From the NCBI GenBank assembly GCA_965651905.1, contig CBFGUG010000008.1:62001-126000 (forward strand): DNA of 64,000 nt. The letters are read 5' to 3'. The notes under the pieces were generated by a model. That model saw only the letters and a program-made list of their open reading frames with translations. It was not told the DNA's origin and did not search any database. The DNA comes from SZUA-265 sp965651905. GTDB lineage: Bacteria > Myxococcota_A > Polyangia > Polyangiales > Polyangiaceae. This document shows, piece after piece, positions 18,277-27,037 of this stretch; position 1 is the stretch's first letter; each line of letters opens with the position of its first letter. The position numbers were made by a program, and so were the translations under genes.

Positions 18277-19278
18277 TCAACCCTCGGCGCTCGCGACTCG
18301 AAATACGGGTTCGGTGCCTTGCTCGAAGTTGGTGATGTTGCTCAGCGTCGTTCTCGAAATGTTGTCCAGTGCTTCGTTGGTCAGGAAGCCTTGGTGCGCG
18401 GTGATGAGCACGTTGGGGAACGTGAGCAAACGGGCAAACACGTCGTCGTCGATGATGTCGCTCGAGTGGTCGTCGAAGAACAGTGACTCCTCCTCTTCGT
18501 AAACGTCGAGACCCAAGCATCCCAAGTGGCGCGATTTCAGGGCGCGGATGAGTGCGGCGGTGTCGACCAGTCCGCCGCGGCCCGTGTTGATCAACATCGC
18601 GCCGGGTTTCATCGCCGCAAGCGCTCGTTCGTCGATGATGTGGCGTGTCGCGGGCAGCAGTGGACAGTGCAGACTGATGATGTCTGAGTGGGCGAGCAGT
18701 TCGGAAAGTGACACGTACTCGGCGCCGAGGGCGATGCAATCCGGGTTGGGTTTGGGGTCGAACGCGAGCAAGCGGCACCCGAAGCCAGCCATGATGCGCG
18801 CGAAGCACACACCGATCGTCCCCGTCCCGACGATTCCGACGACCTTGCCGCGCACGTCGAAGCCGCACAGTCCGTCGAGCGAGAAGTTACCTTCCCGAAC
18901 CCGAGCGTACGCGCGGTGCAGCTTGCGGTTCAGGCTCAAGATCAAACCGACAGCGTGCTCGGCGACGGCATCAGGTGAATACGCGGGCACGCGCGCAACC
19001 GTCAGCCCCAAGCTCGCGGCCGCCGCGACGTCGACGTTGTTGAAACCCGCGCAGCGCAGCGCGATGAGACGCACACCGAGTTCGCGGAGGCGACGCAACA
19101 CGGGTTGTGTCAGCTGATCGTTCACGAAGACGCAGACAGCTCGAGCGCCCTCGGCGAGTGTTGCGGTTTGTTCGTCCAGATGTGTTCGAAAGAATCGTAG
19201 TTCGTGACCGTGGCGCGTGTTGGCGGCGAGGAGGTGCTCCTCGTCGTACGGCTTGCTGCTGTAAACGGCGACCAACAT
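18277..19278 (-). CDS. ldhA: D-2-hydroxyacid dehydrogenase (D-lactate dehydrogenase-like)
   Basis: A 333-aa protein of the usual length for LdhA. It has the NAD-binding glycine motif GTGTIG (about 150), the substrate Arg in NTGRGGLVD, the catalytic Glu in the LDVYEEE region and His in ITAHQGFLTNEAL. The C-terminus matches the D-lactate dehydrogenase branch rather than phosphoglycerate dehydrogenase. It would reduce pyruvate to D-lactate with NADH during fermentation or oxygen limitation. It is a single gene on the minus strand. What is unusual is its bracketing by the 66-bp inverted repeats. Confidence 0.85.
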   Translation of the reverse strand: MLVAVYSSKPYDEEHLLAANTRHGHELRFFRTHLDEQTATLAEGARAVCVFVNDQLTQPVLRRLRELGVRLIALRCAGFNNVDVAAAASLGLTVARVPAYSPDAVAEHAVGLILSLNRKLHRAYARVREGNFSLDGLCGFDVRGKVVGIVGTGTIGVCFARIMAGFGCRLLAFDPKPNPDCIALGAEYVSLSELLAHSDIISLHCPLLPATRHIIDERALAAMKPGAMLINTGRGGLVDTAALIRALKSRHLGCLGLDVYEEEESLFFDDHSSDIIDDDVFARLLTFPNVLITAHQGFLTNEALDNISRTTLSNITNFEQGTEPVFRVASAEG

Positions 19279-19402
19279 TGGTCGCCGTTGTGCGCCAATC
19301 GCAGCGGGTTGTTAAGCCGTTTTGGTGGCTTGATGACGCGACGCGTAAACTCGTGCCGTTCGTAGACGGGTCGCACGCGGACGGGGGCTGTTGCCGAATA
19401 TT

Positions 19403-19468
19403 GCCGAAGCACACGGGTGGAGTCAGCGAACGCGGGCGGTGGGAACGGCTCGTTAGGCCCGCCCCTGA
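19403..19468 (-). repeat. 66-bp inverted repeat, right copy (pairs with 18134-18199)
   Basis: Reverse-complement partner of 18134-18199, 61 of 66 identical, 125 bp upstream of the ldhA start. The distance between inner edges is about 1.2 kb and holds only ldhA. The rest of 19279-19887 has no gene; 19588-19618 is an unusually AT-rich island (GATATTGATATTG and TAAATTTAG). Confidence 0.8.
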
Positions 19469-19887
19469 GTGCGCTCGAACCGAGCCACACTGGATTTGTG
19501 TAGCTCACTGAGAAACCTCTCACGCCGAGTTAGCAACGGTACACTTCACACCGCTACGCGCGGATCAATGTGGCGCCGCTAGAATGACGGTAGGATATTG
19601 ATATTGTTGTAAATTTAGTGCGCATGCCGCGCGTTGCGAAAAGCTTCGCGGAAGAATCGCGCGACGCCCTGATTGCCTAAATCCGCGAGCGGTTAGCTGG
19701 GGATTGGGAGGGTGGGCTGAGGCATCAGAGCGCAGCACACCGTCCACTCACGACCCAGTCGGGCGTTCGCGACCAACGATCGAAGACCGCCTCATGACCA
19801 AGTGGTCTCGTGCTCGCTTCGCGCCTCGGCGGATCGCTCTCGAGAGCTCCCCAACAGCCTGCTCCTCCCAACAAGTTAGTGAACCCT

Positions 19888-21591
19888 ATGATCAAACGAA
19901 CCAAACTTCTCGTTGCACCGCTTCTCTCATTGTCGTGCAGCCTCGGTCTCGCCGCGTGCGGTGAAGATTCCTCGGGCTCAGACACGGACACGGGCGCCGT
20001 CAGCGGATCCCCGAGCACGACCACCAGCGCTACGGGCTCAGCCCCAGGGACTGGGACCATGGGCGCCGGGTCGATGACGGCTGGAAGTGGAACCGGTACC
20101 AGCATGACCACTGGAACCGGTACTGGCAGTGGAACCACAACCAACACGGGCGCAACTGGCACCAGCGCATCTCCGGGCGCGGGCGGCGGCGCGAACCCCA
20201 CTCCTCCGATGACGGGCGGCGCAGGTGGCGGAGGCACTGACGATGGAAGCGCGGTCGGTGATCCCGGAGCGGGCGGCGGTCCAGGTGCGGGAGCGGGCGG
20301 CGGCGCTGGCGGTGGTGATGGTCAGGTTGACGAGGATCCAGGCGGTGGGATGATCGACGACTCCGGCGCCACCGACGACATGAGTGAAGCCGACGACACT
20401 AGTGAGGCCGACGATGGTGGCGAGACCGACGATGGTGGTGAAGTTGCCGCTCCCGTCGATCTGAGCGACTGTGTTCTGCCCGACCTGCCTCCAGTCGGCG
20501 AACTGCCGCGAAACGAGAAGCTTCCCGATCCGTTCACCTTCTTCGACGGAACGCCCGTTACGACCAAAGCACAGTGGGAGTGCCGTCGCAGGGAGATTCA
20601 GCACATGGCCGCAACGTACATCTACGGCCCGTACCCCTTCGAGCCAGACGAGACCACGGGAACAGTCAACGGTGGCGAAGTCACGATCGTAGCTACGGAG
20701 GGTGGCAACTCCGAAACGTTCACGGCCAGCATCAGCGGTAACGGTGACGTGATTCGCTTGAACATGGGGTCGGGGATGTTGCCCCAAGGCAAGAACCTGT
20801 CGTTCGGTGGCGGCTTCGAAGGCAAGATCAGCAGCCTGTTCGGTCTCTCCGGACAGATGAACACCAACGTGGCGACGGGCTGGATGGTAGATCGACTGAT
20901 TGAGGTACTCGAGCAGAACCCGGACAGCGGTCACGATCCGACCAAGCTGGTGGTCTCGGGATGTTCCGGTTGCGGCAAGGGAGCGTTCCTGGTCGGCGTG
21001 TTCAGTCGCATCCCGATGACGGTCATCGTCGAGTCGGGTGGCGGCGGCGCTGCTAACCTGCGCCAGGCAGAGTGGTTCAGAAACGGTGACGGTAGGTCGT
21101 CGTGGCAGTGTTCCGGCACCCCTCCCCAGAGCATCGATAACCTCGAAGAAAATGGGATCTGTGGTCCGTGGGTGACCAGTGTCGCGCAACCGCTTCGCAG
21201 TCAACCGGATCTAGTGAACCACCTGCCCTTCGATCAGCATTTGCTGCTCGCCACCATGGCTCCGCGTTACCTGGTACACTTCTCGAACGACAATGGTACG
21301 GACTCCTGGTGCCACCTCGGCGGAACCTGCGAAGCGCTCTCTGCGTGGGCAGCCGCACCTGTCTGGAATGCGTTGGGAGTTCCGGAACGAATGGCGTTTG
21401 AGATCTACAGCGGCAACCATTGCTCGGCTGGAGACACTGGCATCGCGGCCGCCATGTTCGACCGCGCCTTCGGCGGGAACGCCAACGCCGACACGGGGGG
21501 GGTGTTCATCCAAGACAGCCGTCTGCAGCAACCCCAAGGTGAATGGGAAGGCATGTGGATCGATTGGGACATGAACACTGTGCTTCAGTGA
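19888..21591 (+). CDS. lipoprotein glucuronoyl-esterase-like (CE15) hydrolase
   Basis: The ATG at 19888 opens a lipoprotein signal (lipobox LAAC). A Gly/Ser/Thr then Asp/Glu linker spans about 25-185. The catalytic domain (about 190-567) contains VSGCSGCGKGA, matching the CE15 GCSRNGKGA nucleophile motif (Ser about 358). It also has IVESGGGGAA with the family Glu, NHLPFDQHLLLATMAPR, and a late His in YSGNHCSAG, in the order of the Ser-Glu-His triad of 4-O-methyl-glucuronoyl methylesterases. These cleave ester links between lignin and glucuronoxylan. The second Cys pair near the nucleophile resembles known disulfides of the family. A strong terminator follows. Substrate specificity is inferred. 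Confidence 0.85.
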   Translation: MIKRTKLLVAPLLSLSCSLGLAACGEDSSGSDTDTGAVSGSPSTTTSATGSAPGTGTMGAGSMTAGSGTGTSMTTGTGTGSGTTTNTGATGTSASPGAGGGANPTPPMTGGAGGGGTDDGSAVGDPGAGGGPGAGAGGGAGGGDGQVDEDPGGGMIDDSGATDDMSEADDTSEADDGGETDDGGEVAAPVDLSDCVLPDLPPVGELPRNEKLPDPFTFFDGTPVTTKAQWECRRREIQHMAATYIYGPYPFEPDETTGTVNGGEVTIVATEGGNSETFTASISGNGDVIRLNMGSGMLPQGKNLSFGGGFEGKISSLFGLSGQMNTNVATGWMVDRLIEVLEQNPDSGHDPTKLVVSGCSGCGKGAFLVGVFSRIPMTVIVESGGGGAANLRQAEWFRNGDGRSSWQCSGTPPQSIDNLEENGICGPWVTSVAQPLRSQPDLVNHLPFDQHLLLATMAPRYLVHFSNDNGTDSWCHLGGTCEALSAWAAAPVWNALGVPERMAFEIYSGNHCSAGDTGIAAAMFDRAFGGNANADTGGVFIQDSRLQQPQGEWEGMWIDWDMNTVLQ

Positions 21592-21632
21592 TCCGCATTC
21601 TCGCAGGCGAGCTGAGCAGCAACTAGAGACGA

Positions 21633-21671
21633 GAAGCCCGGCCATCCCAAACGGTCGGGCTTCGTTTTTTT
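21633..21671 (+). terminator. intrinsic terminator of the CE15-like gene
   Basis: An 11-bp stem (GAAGCCCGGCC / GGTCGGGCTTC, one G-U pair) with a 9-nt loop is followed by seven Ts. It lies 42 bp past the stop and separates this gene from the opposing one. This is the best terminator in the window together with 33122-33162. Confidence 0.9.
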
Positions 21672-21826
21672 CGGCAGACGCCCGCGTGTTGCGGGGGTGA
21701 GCGAGGTGTGGCCCCTGCGCGGGGGGATCGGGGCGCGCGGACGGGGAAGCGTGCGTGATCGACGTCAGGGGTCTGGCGGCGCGCTCGTTACCTCGGTGGC
21801 CCATCCAACCAAGGCGGACCTCGCGA

Positions 21827-23281
21827 TCACCAGGTTGCGGAATCGAGCACGGTGATCGAGGAGCCTGGGCTGCCGGGTGCGCTGCCACCCGAGCTGCTGG
21901 ACTCTGGGGGCGGCTCGACGGGGGCGGGCGGTTGGATACCGATCACCTCGAGGGCGCCCGTTACGTCGGTGCTGCCGGCTACGTCGTAGGTCGAGGTGAA
22001 GCTGATCGTGGCGCTGTCGTAACCCGTCAAGTCGACGCCCGTGATGCCGAACTGAGTTTCGAAGTCGGCAATCGGCACGTCGCGAACCATGTACTCGTTG
22101 AAGATGAGCTCCACCGTGGACAGTTCGCCGCTGTCGCCGAGCTGTCCGAACAGATCGACTTCGAGGGTGCTGTCGATGCGCCCGTCGGTGGTCGTGGTGT
22201 GGGCCATCGCGGGCAAGAGCAGGGTTGGCGGGAAGTTGTCGGGCATGAGGCAGCCGAAGCTCTTGCCGTCAGCGTCTTCGAGGCGCGTCACTTCGATGCT
22301 CAGCTCGGTTTGGCTCTGGTCGTTCCAGGTCATCGTCAACGCGTCCTCGGTGTTGACCGTCGAGAGCAGGTCGTCGGGAGTGAACTCGCCCAGGTTGGCG
22401 TCGATGGCCACGGGGATTTCGTAAACTTCGCACGGATTTTCGCCCCAGGTCGCGAGCTCGAGCTGCCCCGCGGACGCCACTTGGCCGTCGTTTTGTTCGA
22501 CGATTCCTCCGATCGTGCCCGCGAACAGATCGCCTGGACCGAGTTGGGTTTCGATGCTGAACTGTCGCAGGTTTACGTTCTCCAGCTCAGGTACGGAAAC
22601 GCTCAAATCGCCCATCAGCTCCGTGAGTTCGAAGGGCAGGGAGAGCGTTGCCAAGTAGGGGGTGCTGGCGTGCAACGTGCCTTGGAAGCTTTCGGCGAAC
22701 GCGCCGCCTGCCGTGTTCAGGGTTACCTGGACGTCGATTTCGAGGCGATCTGAGCAGCCACCGAGAAGAGCGGGTCCCGCCAGCAAGTTGCCGTTGGTCG
22801 CCGAAGAAGAGCTGGCTTGCGACGTGATGTAACGCACGCCGTCTGAAGTAGGGGTGATCACCATCGTGATCTCACTCGTTCCACTTTCGGGAGTCACGAG
22901 CGCGGGCACGGCCCCGCCGCGGCTGAACGCCATCGGCTCCAGCCACTCGAGGGGCGCTTGCTTGTTGCCCGTGGCAAACGCGATTACCTCTGACGGCGCG
23001 AAGCCGAGCGTCGTTTCGGCGTCGAGGTCGTCAATCGTTTGTGGATCTTCGTCGCAATTGCCGCCGTTGTTGCCCCCGAGCGCGCCACCGTTCGACGGGT
23101 CTCCTTCGGAGCCATTTCCGATACCTGGCCCTGTCACTTCGCCGCCCGTTTGCCCCGCGGACTCGAGGTCACTGCTCGAAAGCTCGTCGGCGCTGCCGCC
23201 GCTGGAGTCTGATTGGGTACGGCAGCCAATCAGGCCGATCACGAGTGCGAGCGAGAGGGAGGCGGTCGATGAGCGAAACAT
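21827..23281 (-). CDS. lipoprotein of unknown function, beta-rich
   Basis: A 484-aa protein with lipobox LIGCRT and a Gly/Ser/Asn linker to about residue 75. The rest (about 80-455) is rich in alternating hydrophobic and Thr/Ser residues, suggesting several beta-sandwich domains. It contains scattered Cys that could form disulfides (GGCSDR, NPCEVYE, FGCLMPD). A second Pro/Ser/Gly linker lies near the C-terminus. No enzyme motif is visible. It is divergent from the DUF4423-type regulator at 23416, sharing 134 bp of upstream sequence, so it is a likely regulatory target. Confidence 0.6.
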   Translation of the reverse strand: MFRSSTASLSLALVIGLIGCRTQSDSSGGSADELSSSDLESAGQTGGEVTGPGIGNGSEGDPSNGGALGGNNGGNCDEDPQTIDDLDAETTLGFAPSEVIAFATGNKQAPLEWLEPMAFSRGGAVPALVTPESGTSEITMVITPTSDGVRYITSQASSSSATNGNLLAGPALLGGCSDRLEIDVQVTLNTAGGAFAESFQGTLHASTPYLATLSLPFELTELMGDLSVSVPELENVNLRQFSIETQLGPGDLFAGTIGGIVEQNDGQVASAGQLELATWGENPCEVYEIPVAIDANLGEFTPDDLLSTVNTEDALTMTWNDQSQTELSIEVTRLEDADGKSFGCLMPDNFPPTLLLPAMAHTTTTDGRIDSTLEVDLFGQLGDSGELSTVELIFNEYMVRDVPIADFETQFGITGVDLTGYDSATISFTSTYDVAGSTDVTGALEVIGIQPPAPVEPPPESSSSGGSAPGSPGSSITVLDSATW

Positions 23282-23415
23282 GGTGCGGTCCTTTTCGGTG
23301 GGCAGAGCGCGGCCCTGCGATGATGCAATATGAGCACGCGACGCGGACCGTCGCTAGTGATGAACTGCATATTCCATAGGCGACAATCGCCGTATTGTGT
23401 GCATAACATTCATAC
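23282..23415. promoter_or_regulatory. divergent promoter region, lipoprotein / DUF4423-type regulator
   Basis: 134 bp between two divergent starts, locally AT-rich for this genome. It holds a small stem GGCGA-CAA-TCGCC. It also holds GTGCATAAC at 23399-23407, eight bases before the regulator ATG. The same nonamer lies just upstream of the paralogous regulator (28055-28063, minus strand). Such closeness to the start suggests an autoregulatory operator or a near-leaderless promoter. Confidence 0.35.
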
Positions 23416-24396
23416 ATGGATTACGAAGCCGCAGCTTCGCAGCTAGTTCGAGCACTCAGGGGTAAGCGATCCCAACCCGCGTTGAGTCGTCGTTTAGGCT
23501 ACAGCAGCAACGTCGTCTATCTGTGGGAGGCGGGGCGCTCGTTCCCGACGGCGGCCAAGACCATGGCCCTCGCCGAACGCGTGGGCGTCGATCCGCGAGT
23601 GGCGTTGCGGCGCTTCTTCCGCAAGCCCGGGCAGTGGCTCGATGCGACGGACTTCGGCACGCGCGGTGGAATCGCGCGACTGCTGACGGACTTGCGTGGG
23701 CGCGCGACGATCGCGGAGCTGTCGCGCAACATGGGTCGTGATCGTTACGCCATCACGCGTTGGCTCAGTGGTGCGACCCAGCCTCGCTTGCCCGAGTTCT
23801 TGCACTTCGTGGACGTGTGCACCTTACGCCTGCCCGACTTGCTCGCGTGTTTCGTCGATCCACTGAGCTTGCCGGCCGTTCGACGGCAGTGGCGCGCGCT
23901 GATGGCGTCGCGCGCGACGGTCAACGACGCGCCGTGGTCGCACGCGGTACTGCGCGCGCTCGAGCTTTCGGATTACCACGCGCTGCCGCGACATCAGCCG
24001 GGTTGGATCGCGAATCGCATCGGTATTTCCGCCGAGGAAGAACAGCGCTGTATTTCGCTGTTGTCGCGATCGGAGCAGATCAGGTTCGTCAAGGGGCGCT
24101 GGGTGCCGCGCGGCGTGGCTACGGTCGACATACGCCACGAGCCCGACGCCGCGCGCAAGCTGGCGAGCTGGTGTGCAGAGCGTGGTCGCGAGCATTTGGA
24201 GCAGGGGCTCGCGGGCAACTTCGCGTTCAACTTGTTTTCGATCTCCGAACAAGACTTGGAGAAGCTCCGCGAACTCCAGCGCGACTACTTCAAACAACTG
24301 CGCGCCATCATCAAAGACTCTCAGCCCGCGGAACGCGTCGTGATTGCGAACATGCAGTTGTTCTCGCTCGACCCTGCGGAGCAGAAGCGCGAGTGA
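23416..24396 (+). CDS. transcriptional regulator, two XRE-type HTH domains plus DUF4423-like domain
   Basis: The 326-aa protein has a first helix-turn-helix (about 8-66, ALSRRLGYSSNVVYLWEAGR). A second, similar one lies at about 88-150 (IAELSRNMGRDRYAITRWL). The C-terminal half (about 170-320) has the layout of DUF4423/TIGR02147: W-x-A-x-R-x-GIS, a winged segment, FNLFSISEQDLEKLREL, and a final VVIANMQLFSL strand. This family is frequent in myxobacteria and Fibrobacter. It is divergent from the lipoprotein gene at 21827-23281. A paralogue with the same architecture lies at 27038-28042. DNA binding is well supported; ligand and targets are unknown. Confidence 0.8.
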   Translation: MDYEAAASQLVRALRGKRSQPALSRRLGYSSNVVYLWEAGRSFPTAAKTMALAERVGVDPRVALRRFFRKPGQWLDATDFGTRGGIARLLTDLRGRATIAELSRNMGRDRYAITRWLSGATQPRLPEFLHFVDVCTLRLPDLLACFVDPLSLPAVRRQWRALMASRATVNDAPWSHAVLRALELSDYHALPRHQPGWIANRIGISAEEEQRCISLLSRSEQIRFVKGRWVPRGVATVDIRHEPDAARKLASWCAERGREHLEQGLAGNFAFNLFSISEQDLEKLRELQRDYFKQLRAIIKDSQPAERVVIANMQLFSLDPAEQKRE

Positions 24397-24811
24397 GCCT
24401 CTACTTGCGATGAGCTAGGCGCGTAGCCATCGAAGCGACCACCTGGGTGATACCGCGTCGATTGCTGTTTCCAGGGGGAGTGGCGGGTTCTGAAAGCCCT
24501 CGCTCCGACGGGCCTTGGGAAAATCGCTCGCGGTCACTGCGTGAGCTTTGGCGCACCGTTCATCAGCTGCCCGCTCCGCTTGCTACTCTGCAAGCCACCG
24601 CGCGCGTCAATGCCCGAAGTGACTTCGACGTTTCGACGAAAGCAGCTTGGATGAGGCGTCGAAACATGTGCGTTGCGCTGCAACTGGACGGCGCGCGACG
24701 TGTGTCTCGTCGAGGCTCGTTGTTGCAACTCGTGTTACAACTCTGTGACGATTGGCGTTGTCATCGCTGATGATAACCCGTAGGGTGCCGCCCGTTTTTC
24801 AGGTGGTATCT

Positions 24812-26950
24812 ATGAATCGACTCGAAAGTAGCTCCAAAATTTGCGCCGCCATCGCGGTGATCACGTTGTTACAGTCGTGCAACAGTGACGACACCGCAGA
24901 TGGTGCTGCAGCGGGCGCAATGACGTCGACGGAGCCCTCCCAAACTGCTCAGTCGACTGCAAACACGTCCGCTTCTAATGGAGCTGCGCCGGGTGGGACC
25001 GAACAGCCTGGTAATGCAGGTATGTCGTCTGGCACCGCTCCACCGCAAGGAACTGCAGACGGTACGTCAGGTGACGACTCGTCCAATCCCCCTGGGATGG
25101 GAACCACGGATGACGCTGCGCTGGCGGATGACGCTGCGCTGGCGGATGACGCTGCGCTGGCGGATGACGCTGCGCTGGCGGATGATGGCGCCGCTGACGA
25201 CACGGACTCGACAGGTGGCGCTGACGACATGGGTGATCTGGATGATCCGGGTGCGACGGATGATTCGGCTCAGCCAGACGACGGGGCCAGCGCAGACGAC
25301 GCGGCCGCAGTGGACGACGGAGCCGCAGCGGACGATCCGGCTAGCGCTGGGGCAGAAGATTCACCACCGACGTTGATCGGGGCGGTGACGTTCTCGGAAC
25401 CGAGCCAGTCCTTCCAAGGCACGCTCACGGTCGAGCTGGCCAGCGAGCGTGAAGGCGACATCCATTACACCACGGACGGCACACTACCGAGTTCGAGCTC
25501 GCTGCTGTACGAGTCGGCGCTGCAACTCGAGACGAGCACCGAGCTGCGAGCGATGGTTTACGCCGATGGTGCGCCTCAGGGGTTACCCAGCACCGCGCTG
25601 TACGTCGCCAGAGACTTCGATGTGACGTCGGATATCCCGCTGTTGATCATCGACGGGTTCATGGGCGGAAAGCCCACGGACAAGGAAGTTTTTCGACGAG
25701 CGGCCTTCATGCTGTTCGAGCCCGAAGGGGGCGAAGCATCGCTCGCGAACCTGCCCACGGTCGCCACTCGTTCGGGTCATCACCTACGCGGGCAGTCTTC
25801 GCAGTCACACCCCAAGACCCCGTATCGTGTCGAGTTGTGGGACAACGACGGCCAAGACGCTGACTACCCGATCGCGGGGATGCCCCCAGAAGCGGACTGG
25901 GCGTTGATTAACCTCTACGTGGACCGTTCCCTCGTCCGCAATGCTTTCGCTTACGAACTGGGGCGAGAGATCGGCTTGACCGCACCGCGACAAGCGTTCG
26001 CGGAAGTGTACATCAACCACGACTCGGGAGTGGTCAGCGAGTCCCACTACGAAGGCGTCTACAACATCACCGAGACGATCAAGAATCAGAAAGATCGACT
26101 CAACCTCGAGCAGCTCGACGACGGCGACATCGCTCCCGACCAGTTGTCTGGCGGCTACATCATGTCGTTCGAGTACGAGGCGACAGAAGGAACGACCATC
26201 GAATGTTCGGGGTCCGACCTATTCAGTCGAAGCGCACCAGGTTCGTTCAACCCGATCCCCGTGACCGAAGGATTCTGCTGGGATCACCTGGAGCTTCGCG
26301 ACCCCGATCCAGCGAACCCCGAGCAACTCGAGTGGGTCACCGACTACATTCAGCAGTTTCACGATGTTCTGCACACAGAGCCCATCGGCGCATACGACGA
26401 GCTGATCGACGTTCCCTCGTTCGTCGATTTCTTCCTGATCACCGAGCTCACTCGCGACATGGATGCGTACATCCGTAGCGCGTACTTTCACAAGGAGCGC
26501 GACGGCAAGCTGTTGGCGGGGCCGCTTTGGGACTTCGATCTGTCGATGGGTGCGGGCGGCTTCTTCGAGAACACGCAGGCCGATGGTTGGCAGGTCGCCA
26601 ATCGCCGAATCGTTCACGACTGGTTCATCGTGCTCACTCGAGATCAGGCGTTCATCGATCTCGTCGGTGCGCGTTGGGCGGAGTTGCGTCAGGGGGCGCT
26701 GTCTGACGCCAACATCACGGAGCTCATCGAGTCGATCAGCACGCCGCTCACCGCTGCAGCAGCACGCGATCATGAGATCTGGAGCGTTAGCACCGTGCGC
26801 ACACAATACAGCGTCGTCGAGATCCCCGAGGGCGATACTTGGCAGGCCCAAGTCACTGCGCTGCGCGAGTGGTTGTTGCAGCGCGCGGCGTGGTTGGACG
26901 GCGAGGCGGGGAATTCGTTCTCCGTTCCCGACTACCCGTACGTACCCTGA
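24812..26950 (+). CDS. CotH-kinase-family lipoprotein
   Basis: ATG at 24812 with AGGTGG six bases upstream; lipobox LLQSC. A Ser/Thr then Asp/Ala linker (about 25-185) includes a tandem DNA repeat. A small beta domain (about 190-270, with HYTTDGTLPSSSS) matches the chitobiase/hexosaminidase C-terminal-like module that often precedes CotH domains. The CotH domain (about 285-690) shows GHHLRGQSSQSHPKTPYRVE, NLYVDRSLVRNAFAYELGRE, YEGVYNITETIKNQKDRLN and PLWDFDLSMG, which are the glycine/lysine and metal-site-like motifs of this atypical kinase family. In spores CotH phosphorylates coat proteins; here the role is presumably surface-associated. The upstream gap 24397-24811 holds no gene. Confidence 0.85.
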   Translation: MNRLESSSKICAAIAVITLLQSCNSDDTADGAAAGAMTSTEPSQTAQSTANTSASNGAAPGGTEQPGNAGMSSGTAPPQGTADGTSGDDSSNPPGMGTTDDAALADDAALADDAALADDAALADDGAADDTDSTGGADDMGDLDDPGATDDSAQPDDGASADDAAAVDDGAAADDPASAGAEDSPPTLIGAVTFSEPSQSFQGTLTVELASEREGDIHYTTDGTLPSSSSLLYESALQLETSTELRAMVYADGAPQGLPSTALYVARDFDVTSDIPLLIIDGFMGGKPTDKEVFRRAAFMLFEPEGGEASLANLPTVATRSGHHLRGQSSQSHPKTPYRVELWDNDGQDADYPIAGMPPEADWALINLYVDRSLVRNAFAYELGREIGLTAPRQAFAEVYINHDSGVVSESHYEGVYNITETIKNQKDRLNLEQLDDGDIAPDQLSGGYIMSFEYEATEGTTIECSGSDLFSRSAPGSFNPIPVTEGFCWDHLELRDPDPANPEQLEWVTDYIQQFHDVLHTEPIGAYDELIDVPSFVDFFLITELTRDMDAYIRSAYFHKERDGKLLAGPLWDFDLSMGAGGFFENTQADGWQVANRRIVHDWFIVLTRDQAFIDLVGARWAELRQGALSDANITELIESISTPLTAAAARDHEIWSVSTVRTQYSVVEIPEGDTWQAQVTALREWLLQRAAWLDGEAGNSFSVPDYPYVP
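25109..25180 (+). repeat. four perfect 18-bp tandem repeats in the CotH linker
   Basis: Four identical, in-frame 18-bp units (GATGACGCTGCGCTGGCG) encode DDAALA repeats in the linker. Perfect identity at DNA level indicates recent slippage; copy number probably varies between strains and would change linker length by six residues per unit. Confidence 0.9.
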
Positions 26951-27037
26951 GATGGCGTCGCTTGCAGCGGCAAAGAGGGCAGCGCCCCGCACTCCAGTGC
27001 GCTCATCTCCCCCATGCGCAGGTGAGGTAGCGTACGG

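Noticed and set aside
21755..22753. 332-codon plus-strand frame opposite the lipoprotein at 21827-23281
   Set aside because: No start context and no motif; the minus-strand frame has a lipobox and a coherent linker.
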